DNA from: an uncultured Bacilli bacterium
GTDB taxonomy: Bacteria > Bacillota_I > Bacilli_A > RF39 > UBA660
Assembly: GCA_934131005.1 (NCBI GenBank)
Contig: CAKOYV010000008.1
Span: forward strand, 1-59,644
DNA: 59,644 bases
Direction: 5' to 3'
Below are positions 36,147 through 42,601 of the stretch, one piece after another; the stretch's first letter is position 1, and every line of letters starts with the position of its first letter. A program made the translations under genes and the position numbers. The notes under the pieces were generated by a model, which searched no databases, had not been told where the DNA came from, and worked only from the letters and a program-made list of their open reading frames with translations.

Positions 36147-36223
36147 ATTTTTACCTCAATTTCGCTACTAATCAATTTTAATACTTTTATTATAAAAAGG
36201 CAAGTATTAATTACTATTTTTTA

Positions 36224-36257
36224 AAACAAAAAGAACACTTATTAATTATAAGCGTTC
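36224..36257 (-). terminator. Intrinsic terminator/attenuator after rplL
   Basis: Minus strand GAACGCTTAT and ATAAGTGTTC pair over 10 bp (one G-T) with loop AATTA and a T-rich tail. It separates rplJL from the methyltransferase-rpoBC block, which would lower the amount of polymerase mRNA relative to ribosomal protein mRNA. Confidence 0.8.
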
Positions 36258-36266
36258 CACTTGTTA

Positions 36267-36632
36267 TTATTGAAGTTCTACTGTTGCTCCAGCTTCTTCA
36301 AATTGTGCTTTAATCTTTTCAGCTTCTTCTTTGTCAATTCCTTCTTTAACAGCTCCACCGTTATCAGCAATTGCTTTTGCTTCTTTTAAACCTAATCCAG
36401 TTAAATCTCTAACGATTTTGATTACTTGGATTTTGTTTGCACCAGTTTCAGTTAATACAACATTAACCTTAGATGGTCCTTCTTCAACAGCTGCTTGAGG
36501 TGCTGCTGCTACTGCTACTGCAGATGGATCTACACCAAATTCCTCCTTCATAGCATCTACTAATTCTTTAACTTCAAGAATTGTCATTTCTTTTAAAGCA
36601 CTTATAAATTCATCTTTTGTTAATTTAGCCAT
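36267..36632 (-). CDS. rplL: Ribosomal protein bL12 (L7/L12)
   Basis: Acidic stalk protein of 121 residues that recruits translation GTPases. An N-terminal dimerisation helix, the Ala/Val-rich hinge (VAVAAAPQAAVEEG), then the globular domain with NKIQVIKIVRDLTGLGLKEAK and the end motif KAQFEEAGATVEL are canonical. The ribosome site is AAGGAGGAA. Confidence 0.99.
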   Translation of the reverse strand: MAKLTKDEFISALKEMTILEVKELVDAMKEEFGVDPSAVAVAAAPQAAVEEGPSKVNVVLTETGANKIQVIKIVRDLTGLGLKEAKAIADNGGAVKEGIDKEEAEKIKAQFEEAGATVELQ

Positions 36633-36651
36633 TATTTTTCCTCCTTATTAA

Positions 36652-37146
36652 TTAATTTTCTTCCTTTTCTTTAGAATATAAATCTAAGCATATTGATAAG
36701 TCTTTTACTGTGCCAATCATTCCACCGGCTAACATTGTAAGTAGACCTTCTCTTGATGGAATTTGTGCATATGAATTTAAACTTTCTTTATCTGCAACTT
36801 TTCCTTCTACTACACCAGCTTTTAGTTCTAAAGCTTCATGTTTTTTTGCGAATTCACTTAATATCCTTACAGGTGCTAATTCGTCTTCTGAAAATGAGAT
36901 TGCTGTTGGTCCTTCTAAGTAACTTGCTAGTTCTAAACCAGTTCCTTCAATAGCTCTTTTAGCTAAAGTATTTTTATATACTTTATAATCTGAACCTGAT
37001 TCTCTTAAAGTTCTTCTAAGTTCATTTACTTCAGATACTTTTAAACCACGAGCATCAAATAATACGACTGATTTTGCATTTGCAAACTTATCTTTTATTT
37101 CAGATACAACAGCTGCTTTTTGTTCGATTATTTTTGCATTTGCCAC
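36652..37146 (-). CDS. rplJ: Ribosomal protein uL10
   Basis: Stalk base protein. The core has SVVLFDARGLKVSEVNELRRTL, VYKNTLAKRAIEGTG and PSREGLLTMLAGGM, as usual. The start was chosen as GTG at 37146 because AAAGGAG lies 8 bases before it; ATGs at 37173 and 37191 have no ribosome site, and 37191 lies within the leader hairpin. This gives 164 residues. It is preceded by an L10-type leader. Confidence 0.97.
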   Translation of the reverse strand: MANAKIIEQKAAVVSEIKDKFANAKSVVLFDARGLKVSEVNELRRTLRESGSDYKVYKNTLAKRAIEGTGLELASYLEGPTAISFSEDELAPVRILSEFAKKHEALELKAGVVEGKVADKESLNSYAQIPSREGLLTMLAGGMIGTVKDLSICLDLYSKEKEEN

Positions 37147-37173
37147 TTCAACAACTCCTTTCTTTAATGCCAT

Positions 37174-37286
37174 AAAGAAAATCCCTCGCATATATTCGAG
37201 GGATAAAAAGTTCTATAAATTTATTCCTCGGTAAGATTTTCAAACATATAGTCCTTACTGTCTACGGCATAATTTTTGCTGTTCGC
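37174..37286 (-). promoter_or_regulatory. Ribosomal protein L10 leader RNA
   Basis: The leader between the rplJ promoter and rplJ contains GCCGTAGACAGTAAG and, later, CTTACCGAGG, the usual kink-turn/L10-binding blocks of the Firmicutes L10 leader. It ends in a terminator-like hairpin CCCTCG/CGAGGG (37183-37202) followed by ATTTTCTTT. Binding of L10(L12)4 is expected to favour the terminator; this is inferred from the known family. Confidence 0.8.
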
Positions 37287-37291
37287 GTTAT

Positions 37292-37320
37292 ATTATATAA
37301 CAATACTTACTATTTGTCAA
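37292..37320 (-). promoter_or_regulatory. Consensus sigma-A promoter of rplJL, inside the end of rplA
   Basis: Minus strand: TTGACA (37315-37320), 17-base spacer, TATAAT (37292-37297), both perfect. The -35 covers the last codons of rplA (Asp-Lys). Confidence 0.88.
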
Positions 37321-38005
37321 ATGAATTTATGTCTAATTTAATTCCTGGACCCATAGTTGAAGATATTGATATATTCTTTACATAAATACCTTTAGCTGTT
37401 GCTGGCTTTGATTTTAAAATTACACTTACGAATGCTTTTAAATTCTCTGCTAATTTTTCATCATCAAAACTTGCTTTTCCAAATATACCATGTACATTTC
37501 CAAAGCTATCAGTACGATAATTTACTTTACCTTTTTTAGTTTCATTAATTGCTTTTTCAACATCATTAGTAACAGTACCTGTTTTAGGGTTTGGCATTAA
37601 TCCTTTTGGTCCTAGTAATTTACCAATTTTACCTAACATAGGCATCATTTCTGGAGTAGCAATAATTACATCAAAATCAAACCAATTTTCTTTTTCGATT
37701 TTAGTAATCATATCAGTATCACCAACGTAGTCTGCTCCATTAGCGGTAGCTATTTTTGCTTGTTCACCTTTAGCAATTACTAATATTTTCTTTGTTTTTC
37801 CAGTTCCGTTTGGTAAAACTACTGCTCCTCTTAATTGTTGATCAGCTTTTTTAACATCTAGATTTAAATTCATTGCTACTTCTAGAGTTGCATCGAATTT
37901 AGAATTTGATGTTGCTTTTGCTAATTTTATTGCTTCTTCTATACTATATACTTTATTTTTGTCTATTTGTTCTAAATTAGCAATATATCTTTTACTCTTC
38001 TTCAT
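37310..38005 (-). CDS. rplA: Ribosomal protein uL1
   Basis: A 231-residue 50S stalk protein and likely translational repressor of its own operon. Hallmarks are VVLPNGTGKTKKILV, MPMLGKIGKLLGPKGLMPNPKTGTV and VYVKN..ISSTMGPGIKLD-type end (here GIYVKNISISSTMGPG). The ribosome site is AAGGAGG. It follows rplK by 75 bases. Confidence 0.99.
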   Translation of the reverse strand: MKKSKRYIANLEQIDKNKVYSIEEAIKLAKATSNSKFDATLEVAMNLNLDVKKADQQLRGAVVLPNGTGKTKKILVIAKGEQAKIATANGADYVGDTDMITKIEKENWFDFDVIIATPEMMPMLGKIGKLLGPKGLMPNPKTGTVTNDVEKAINETKKGKVNYRTDSFGNVHGIFGKASFDDEKLAENLKAFVSVILKSKPATAKGIYVKNISISSTMGPGIKLDINSFDK

Positions 38006-38080
38006 AATTACCTCCTTAGTGGTTTTGCGGACTTGTTAATCCTTCCACTTAGGTAGAAATACCTAGTAGAAATTAACTAA

Positions 38081-38500
38081 TTAATCTTTAATTTCAATTC
38101 CCATGTTACGAGCTGTTCCTTCAACAATTTTCATTGCTGCTTCAACATCGTAAGCATTTAAATCTGGCATTTTAGTTTCTGCTATTTCTTTTAATTGATC
38201 ATGTGTGATACTAGCAACAACTTCTCCTTTTGAAGCACCTTTTTGTACTTTAGCTACTTTTTTTAATAAGAATGCTGCTGGTGGAGTTTTTAATACTAAA
38301 TCGAATGATCTATCATCAAAAATAGTTATTTCAACTGGTAATACATCTCCCATTTTATCTCTTGTCATGTCATTAAATTTTGTACAGAATTCTTGTAAGT
38401 TAATTCCTGCAGGTCCTAATATAGTTCCAACTGGTGGAGCTGGTGTAGCTTTTCCAGCAGGTATTTGTAACTTAATTTTCTTCGTAATTTCTTTTGCCAC
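38081..38500 (-). CDS. rplK: Ribosomal protein uL11
   Basis: A 139-residue protein of the GTPase-associated centre. Family signatures: KLQIPAGKATPAPPVGTILG at the N terminus and GTARNMGIEIKD at the end. The start is GTG at 38500, with GGAGGTG six bases upstream, giving the usual AKEITKKIKLQ opening; the upstream in-frame extension runs through a structured leader and is not coding. Confidence 0.99.
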   Translation of the reverse strand: MAKEITKKIKLQIPAGKATPAPPVGTILGPAGINLQEFCTKFNDMTRDKMGDVLPVEITIFDDRSFDLVLKTPPAAFLLKKVAKVQKGASKGEVVASITHDQLKEIAETKMPDLNAYDVEAAMKIVEGTARNMGIEIKD

Positions 38501-38538
38501 GAAAAACACCTCCATAATATAATTATCTTTTTTTCGCG

Positions 38539-38594
38539 AGTGGTTCAAACGACAAGCAAAGGCTGTCCGCCGATTTTTCTCTTTGCCTCCCACT
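38539..38594 (-). promoter_or_regulatory. Structured leader of rplK-rplA (possible L1 regulatory site)
   Basis: Minus strand AGTGG (38590-38594) pairs with CCACT (38539-38543) and AGGCAAAG (38581-38588) with CTTTGCTT (38554-38561), giving a stem with internal loops just before the rplK start. The segment is richer in G and C than its surroundings. L1 represses the L11 operon through a leader mimicking its rRNA site in other bacteria; that role here is inferred. Confidence 0.55.
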
Positions 38595-38623
38595 TATTAA
38601 ACCTATTTCTGGTTGCGGTTATA

Positions 38624-38652
38624 ATAATAGCATATTTTATTTGTTTTTTCAA
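38624..38652 (-). promoter_or_regulatory. Sigma-A promoter of rplK-rplA
   Basis: Minus strand: TTGAAA (38647-38652), 17-base spacer, TATTAT (38624-38629). Confidence 0.75.
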
Positions 38653-38763
38653 TAGATTTTGGATTTTCTTTTAATAAAATATATACTTAGACACTGTTAG
38701 ATATTTTTGTAATTAATTAAAGGTTAACATTTATTAATAATGCCTTAAAATTTTTTATTAAGA

Positions 38764-38793
38764 AGAAAAACCCTAGAAAAAATCTAAGGGTTA
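38764..38793 (-). terminator. Intrinsic terminator of secE-nusG
   Basis: Minus strand AACCCTTAGA and TCTAGGGTT pair with one bulge, followed by T5. It separates secE-nusG from the rplK operon. Confidence 0.8.
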
Positions 38794-38810
38794 TTTTCAT
38801 CAATACATTT

Positions 38811-39344
38811 TTATAAACTTTCTATATCTGATAAATCAACTTCTACTGATGTTTCTTGTCCAAATAAATCTACACTAATATTTAATTTTTGAGTTTTCAT
38901 ATCAATATTTATAATCTTACCTGTCATATCTTTAAATGGTCCATCTAATATCTTAACTTTATGTCCTGGTTCTAATTCTTTAGTTGCATCTATTCTGCTT
39001 AAGCCCATTGTACCTAAAATTTTATCTACTTCTTGTGGTAATAATGGAATTGGTTTTGCTCCTTTTCCTGATGAACCAATAAATCCTGTAACACCTTGTG
39101 TATTTCTAACGATATACCAAGCTTCATCTGACATTACCATTTCAACTAGAACATATCCAGGAAACATCTTTGTTGTTTTTTCTTTTCTGACACCATTTTT
39201 TATTTCAACTGTTTTTTGTTCTGGAACTACTACCCTATAAATATTTTGTTGTAGTTCCATTGAATTTATCATCATTTCTAATTTTTCTTTTACTTTATAT
39301 TCATATCCTGTTACTGTATTTACAACATACCATTCTTTTTTCAT
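38811..39344 (-). CDS. nusG: Transcription termination/antitermination factor NusG
   Basis: A 177-residue factor binding RNA polymerase. The NGN domain (WYVVNTVTGYEYKVKEKLE, then FPGYVLVEMVM and VRNTQGVTGFIG) is followed by a C-terminal KOW domain (EPGHKVKILDGPFKDMTGKI). Start overlaps no gene but follows secE by one base; the ribosome site AAGGAGTG lies within secE. Confidence 0.98.
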   Translation of the reverse strand: MKKEWYVVNTVTGYEYKVKEKLEMMINSMELQQNIYRVVVPEQKTVEIKNGVRKEKTTKMFPGYVLVEMVMSDEAWYIVRNTQGVTGFIGSSGKGAKPIPLLPQEVDKILGTMGLSRIDATKELEPGHKVKILDGPFKDMTGKIINIDMKTQKLNISVDLFGQETSVEVDLSDIESL

Positions 39345-39345
39345 T

Positions 39346-39534
39346 TTACGCTACACTCCTTATTAAAGATACTATTAAATCAATTGCATAGAAATAAATT
39401 CCTAAAAATAACATAAAAGCTACTGTAGTTATAGAATATTTTAATAAATTTTTAGGGGTTGTCCATCTTATACGACTTACTTCTTTTTTTACACCCTTAA
39501 AGTACTTAGTGATAGATTTAAAAATATTTTTCAT
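39346..39534 (-). CDS. secE: Preprotein translocase subunit SecE
   Basis: A 62-residue single-span SecE. The amphipathic helix KGVKKEVSRIRWTTPKNLLK is followed by one transmembrane helix, exactly the short Gram-positive form. The ribosome site is AGGAGGAA. In many Firmicutes rpmG lies just upstream; it is absent here. Confidence 0.96.
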   Translation of the reverse strand: MKNIFKSITKYFKGVKKEVSRIRWTTPKNLLKYSITTVAFMLFLGIYFYAIDLIVSLIRSVA

Positions 39535-39592
39535 TTTTTCCTCCTTTGAAGATAATTAACTAAAATAAAAAGCACCTTCTCGTGTTGGTATT

Positions 39593-39621
39593 AATATAGC
39601 ACTTTTAATGACTTATGTCAA
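39593..39621 (-). promoter_or_regulatory. Sigma-A promoter of secE-nusG
   Basis: Minus strand: TTGACA (39616-39621), 17-base spacer, TATATT (39593-39598). Confidence 0.8.
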
Positions 39622-39648
39622 TTATTTTGAATAAATATATCTTTATTT

Positions 39649-39677
39649 TTGGAAGTCTAAATATTTAATAGTATAAT
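39649..39677 (+). promoter_or_regulatory. Putative promoter of the XRE gene
   Basis: TTGGAA (39649-39654), 17-base spacer, TATAAT (39672-39677); a second TATAAT is at 39681-39686. Both lead into the palindrome at 39695. Confidence 0.5.
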
Positions 39678-39694
39678 GTATATAATAGTCAAAG

Positions 39695-39713
39695 TTGGTA
39701 ATAATATTACCAA
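39695..39713. promoter_or_regulatory. Perfect palindrome upstream of the XRE gene
   Basis: TTGGTAATAATATTACCAA has 9-bp arms around one base and lies just after the -10 elements. It is a good candidate operator for the XRE protein encoded downstream. Confidence 0.6.
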
Positions 39714-39791
39714 TCAAGATAATAATTATTTCAATCTATTTGGTTTTTTTAAATAATTATTTATAATTAATTTGTTCGGAGTGTGATTAAA

Positions 39792-40133
39792 ATGATGAAT
39801 TTTGGTAAAAAGGTTCAGACTTTAAGAAAGAGTCATAATATTTCTCAAGAAAATTTAGCTATGTTACTTAAAATTAATAGAAATTATCTATCTAGAATTG
39901 AAACTGGTAAGTCAGAACCTACTTTATCTGTAATAAAGGATATTGCTGCTTTTTTTAAAGTTGACGTTGCTAGTTTAATGGATGTTAATACTAGTAGTGA
40001 AAATACAGAAGATAAAATTAAAAAAATTGAGAAAGAATGTCATTTCCTTATGGATAATGATTTGGATTTGATTATTAGAATGATTTCTGTTTTGAGAGAA
40101 GAATATGTTAAAAGAGAAATTAATAATGATTAA
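39792..40133 (+). CDS. XRE-family transcriptional regulator
   Basis: A 113-residue regulator. The HTH (LRKSHNISQENLAMLLKINRNYLSRIETG, about residues 10-40) is of the classical SinR/Cro type, followed by SEPTLSVIKDIAAFFKVDVASLM. The C-terminal 45 residues are helical and charged, perhaps for dimerisation. The ATG at 39792 follows GGAGTG; an ATG one codon later is also possible. It may repress itself through the palindrome at 39695. No partner gene is evident. Confidence 0.9.
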   Translation: MMNFGKKVQTLRKSHNISQENLAMLLKINRNYLSRIETGKSEPTLSVIKDIAAFFKVDVASLMDVNTSSENTEDKIKKIEKECHFLMDNDLDLIIRMISVLREEYVKREINND

Positions 40134-40147
40134 TTAAATTTATTGAT

Positions 40148-40174
40148 GCGACTTTTAGAAAGTTGCTTTTTTTT
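40148..40174 (+). terminator. Intrinsic terminator of the XRE gene
   Basis: GCGACTTT and AAAGTTGC pair over 8 bp (one G-T) with a 3-base loop and T8. A promoter with -10 TATAAT at 40186-40191 for the next gene begins within it. Confidence 0.85.
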
Positions 40175-40222
40175 GTGTTAAATATTATAATAGTGATACT
40201 TAAGAAAGCGAAGGTGAAGTTA

Positions 40223-41092
40223 ATGATCATTAGTAGTGATTGGATTGATTATAAGTGTATTGCTAGTGGTAATGGCGAAAAAATTGAAAAATGGGGTACA
40301 TATATATTAAGAAGGCCTGATCCACAGATTATTTGGGATAAATCTAATAATAATATTTGGAATAAGTGGGATGGATTTTATCATCGTAGTTGTAAAGGTG
40401 GTGGAACATGGGAATTTAGAAGAAAACTTCCTGATCATTGGATTATTAAGTATAAGGATTTATCTTTTAAAGTTAGTCCTACAAATTTTAAACATACAGG
40501 TATTTTTCCAGAACAAGCAGTTAATTGGGATTATGTTATGAATAAGATAAAGATGCGAAAAAAAGAAAATAATAGTGAGATTAGAATTCTTAATTTATTT
40601 GCATATACTGGGTGTGCAACTATGGCGGCATCTTTTGCAGGGGCTGATGAGGTAGTACATGTTGATGCAGCCAAAGGAATGGTTGAATGGGCTAAAGAAA
40701 ATATGAAATTGTGTGGGCTTGAACATAATAAAATTAGATTTATTGTTGATGATGTTATTAAATTTTTAGAACGAGAAAAAAGAAGAGGTAGGACATATCA
40801 TGGAATTATTATGGATCCTCCTAGTTATGGTAGGGGTCCTAAGGGAGAGGTATGGAGACTTGAAGATAATTTAGCTGAATTATTAAATAAAGCTTTTGAT
40901 GTCTTAGATGATGATTATTCCTTTTTACTTATAAATTCATATACAACTGGAGTATCACCAAGTTCTTTAAAAAATATTTTATCATTGACATTCAAAGATG
41001 CTTTGATTGAAACAGGAGAAATAGGATTGCCAATAGAAGAAAATAAATTGGTACTTCCTTGTGGTATTTATGGAAGAGTTACCAAAAATTAA
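40223..41092 (+). CDS. SAM-dependent methyltransferase (RlmI/RlmK-like)
   Basis: A 289-residue class I methyltransferase acting probably on rRNA or another large substrate. A basic, Trp-rich N-terminal part (about residues 1-105) precedes the Rossmann domain: SAM motif LNLFAYTGCATMAASFAGA and the motif MDPPSYGRG typical of COG1092-type RNA methyltransferases. No PUA domain is recognisable. ATG 40223 follows AAGGTGAAG; the ORF extends 20 codons upstream across the promoter and is rejected. It overlaps the pseudouridine synthase gene by 23 bases. Confidence 0.88.
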   Translation: MIISSDWIDYKCIASGNGEKIEKWGTYILRRPDPQIIWDKSNNNIWNKWDGFYHRSCKGGGTWEFRRKLPDHWIIKYKDLSFKVSPTNFKHTGIFPEQAVNWDYVMNKIKMRKKENNSEIRILNLFAYTGCATMAASFAGADEVVHVDAAKGMVEWAKENMKLCGLEHNKIRFIVDDVIKFLEREKRRGRTYHGIIMDPPSYGRGPKGEVWRLEDNLAELLNKAFDVLDDDYSFLLINSYTTGVSPSSLKNILSLTFKDALIETGEIGLPIEENKLVLPCGIYGRVTKN

Positions 41093-41738
41093 TATAATAT
41101 ATGAAGATAATCATTTGTTGGTTATTGAGAAAAAGCCTAATATTCCAGTATGTTCGGATAGTTCTAAAGATGAGGATTTATTATCTATTATCAAAAAATA
41201 TTTAAAAATTAAATATAATAAGCCCGGTAATGTTTATGTTGGTATGGTTCATAGATTAGATAGACCTGTTGGTGGAATTATGGTTTTTGCTAAAACAAGC
41301 AAAGCTGCAAGTAGACTTAGTGCTCAAATTAAAGAACATAAGTTTGAAAAAATTTATTATGCTGTATTAGAAGGAAAAGCAAAAAAAAGTGATACTTTAA
41401 TTGATTACCTAGAAAAAGATAAGAGAAAAAATATTAGTTTTGTTACAGATGAAAATCATGGCAAATTTTCTAGATTAAAATATGACTTAATTGGTTATAA
41501 AGATGGGGTTAGTTTAGTAAAAATTAAATTAGATACGGGAAGATCACATCAAATTAGAGTACAGTTTGCGTCTAGGGGATTAGCATTAGTTGGAGACTGT
41601 AAGTATAATATTAATGGAAAGCATGCTAAAAATATTGCTTTATTTGCAAAGAAACTAACTTTTTATCATCCAATTAGCAAGGAGAAGCTAAGCTTTGAAT
41701 TGAATATACCTGGAAGATATCCATTTAACTTGTTTTAA
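41070..41738 (+). CDS. RluA-family pseudouridine synthase
   Basis: A 222-residue rRNA or tRNA pseudouridine synthase. The catalytic aspartate is in VHRLDRPVGG, with the later motif RSHQIRVQFASRG and GDCKYN. The N-terminal S4 domain of larger RluA proteins is missing, as in short members. It starts inside the end of the methyltransferase gene (ATG 41070), so the two RNA-modifying enzymes are translationally coupled. The target uridine is unknown. Confidence 0.94.
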   Translation: MEELPKINIIYEDNHLLVIEKKPNIPVCSDSSKDEDLLSIIKKYLKIKYNKPGNVYVGMVHRLDRPVGGIMVFAKTSKAASRLSAQIKEHKFEKIYYAVLEGKAKKSDTLIDYLEKDKRKNISFVTDENHGKFSRLKYDLIGYKDGVSLVKIKLDTGRSHQIRVQFASRGLALVGDCKYNINGKHAKNIALFAKKLTFYHPISKEKLSFELNIPGRYPFNLF

Positions 41739-41745
41739 ATTACAG

Positions 41746-41774
41746 TTGACTTTAATATGCTTAATATATATAAT
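41746..41774 (+). promoter_or_regulatory. Sigma-A promoter of the gene at 41804
   Basis: TTGACT (41746-41751), 17-base spacer, TATAAT (41769-41774). Confidence 0.8.
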
Positions 41775-41803
41775 ATATTTCAGATGAGGAGATTTGAAAA
41801 ATA

Positions 41804-42571
41804 ATGAAAATAGATGATTTTAAAAGTAATGCAGATCAATCTAAAAGTTTTATTTATTTTATTACAAATTTAATTAAAAAAACTTATATAGAATTAAAAC
41901 TTGCAAACAATTTTGATAAAGCTATAGATGAAATTGTCCCTATTATTAAAGATACGTACTATAAAAAGGGGAAAAAAATTAAATTAGATAATGATTTTTT
42001 GAGAATTTTATTTTTAGAAAATAATGCTCAATCTTATTTTGAATTTAAAGATAATAAAAAATTAGAAGAACTTTGTGGTTATTTAGATTTAGAAGATTTT
42101 GATTATGGAATTTTGGATATTTCTGGTAATCAAAATATGGTTGATTTGATGATTAACTATGGTATTGCATTAAATCCTCAAAAGATTAGATTTAAATTTC
42201 TTAATGGTCTTAATTTTGCAGGACTTACTATTAATGGAAAATTTGATGATACAGGTATAATGATGACAAATTTTGCTGGTAGTAGAGGTGCTGTAATTAA
42301 TCCTCAAGATATTTATTTAAAGAGTTTGGCTTATACTAATTTGAAAGATACTGTTTTAGTTGATAATTTAGATAATGTTCTTACTTGTTGGACTAATTTC
42401 GAGGGAGCTAAATTCATAAGTGATGATGATTATAAAGAATGGCTTAAATATTATAATTACTTATCTATGTCTGAAAAAGAAAGTTATTTTGAAGAGTTAA
42501 GAGAATATGGCTACGATTATGAAGAATCTAGGGCTGTAAAAAAATTAGTGAAAGAGATAAAAAAACAATAA
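41804..42571 (+). CDS. Hypothetical protein with pentapeptide-like segment
   Basis: I do not recognise this 255-residue soluble protein. A helical N-terminal part (about residues 1-100) is followed by a short run resembling pentapeptide repeats (NFAGLTINGKF, MTNFAGSRGAV and TNLKDTVLV, about residues 140-190), then an acidic helical end with SEKESYFEELREYGYDYEESR. There is no signal peptide. It has its own consensus promoter. The ribosome site AGGAGA lies 11 bases before the ATG, slightly far. The last codons form one arm of a shared terminator with dnaE. Confidence 0.75.
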   Translation: MKIDDFKSNADQSKSFIYFITNLIKKTYIELKLANNFDKAIDEIVPIIKDTYYKKGKKIKLDNDFLRILFLENNAQSYFEFKDNKKLEELCGYLDLEDFDYGILDISGNQNMVDLMINYGIALNPQKIRFKFLNGLNFAGLTINGKFDDTGIMMTNFAGSRGAVINPQDIYLKSLAYTNLKDTVLVDNLDNVLTCWTNFEGAKFISDDDYKEWLKYYNYLSMSEKESYFEELREYGYDYEESRAVKKLVKEIKKQ

Positions 42572-42601
42572 AAACTATTAGGTGGTTCTTATTGTTTTTT
42601 T
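42559..42601. terminator. Bidirectional terminator encoding the ends of two genes
   Basis: AAAAAAACAATAA (42559-42571) and TTATTGTTTTTTT (42589-42601) form a perfect 13-bp stem with a 17-base loop. Each arm encodes Lys-Lys-Gln-stop on its own strand, so both convergent genes end in the hairpin. Confidence 0.92.

Noticed and set aside
39535..39592. Search for rpmG (L33) upstream of secE
   Set aside because: No frame with the L33 cysteine motifs exists here, so the gene is elsewhere; absence here is not unusual enough to score.
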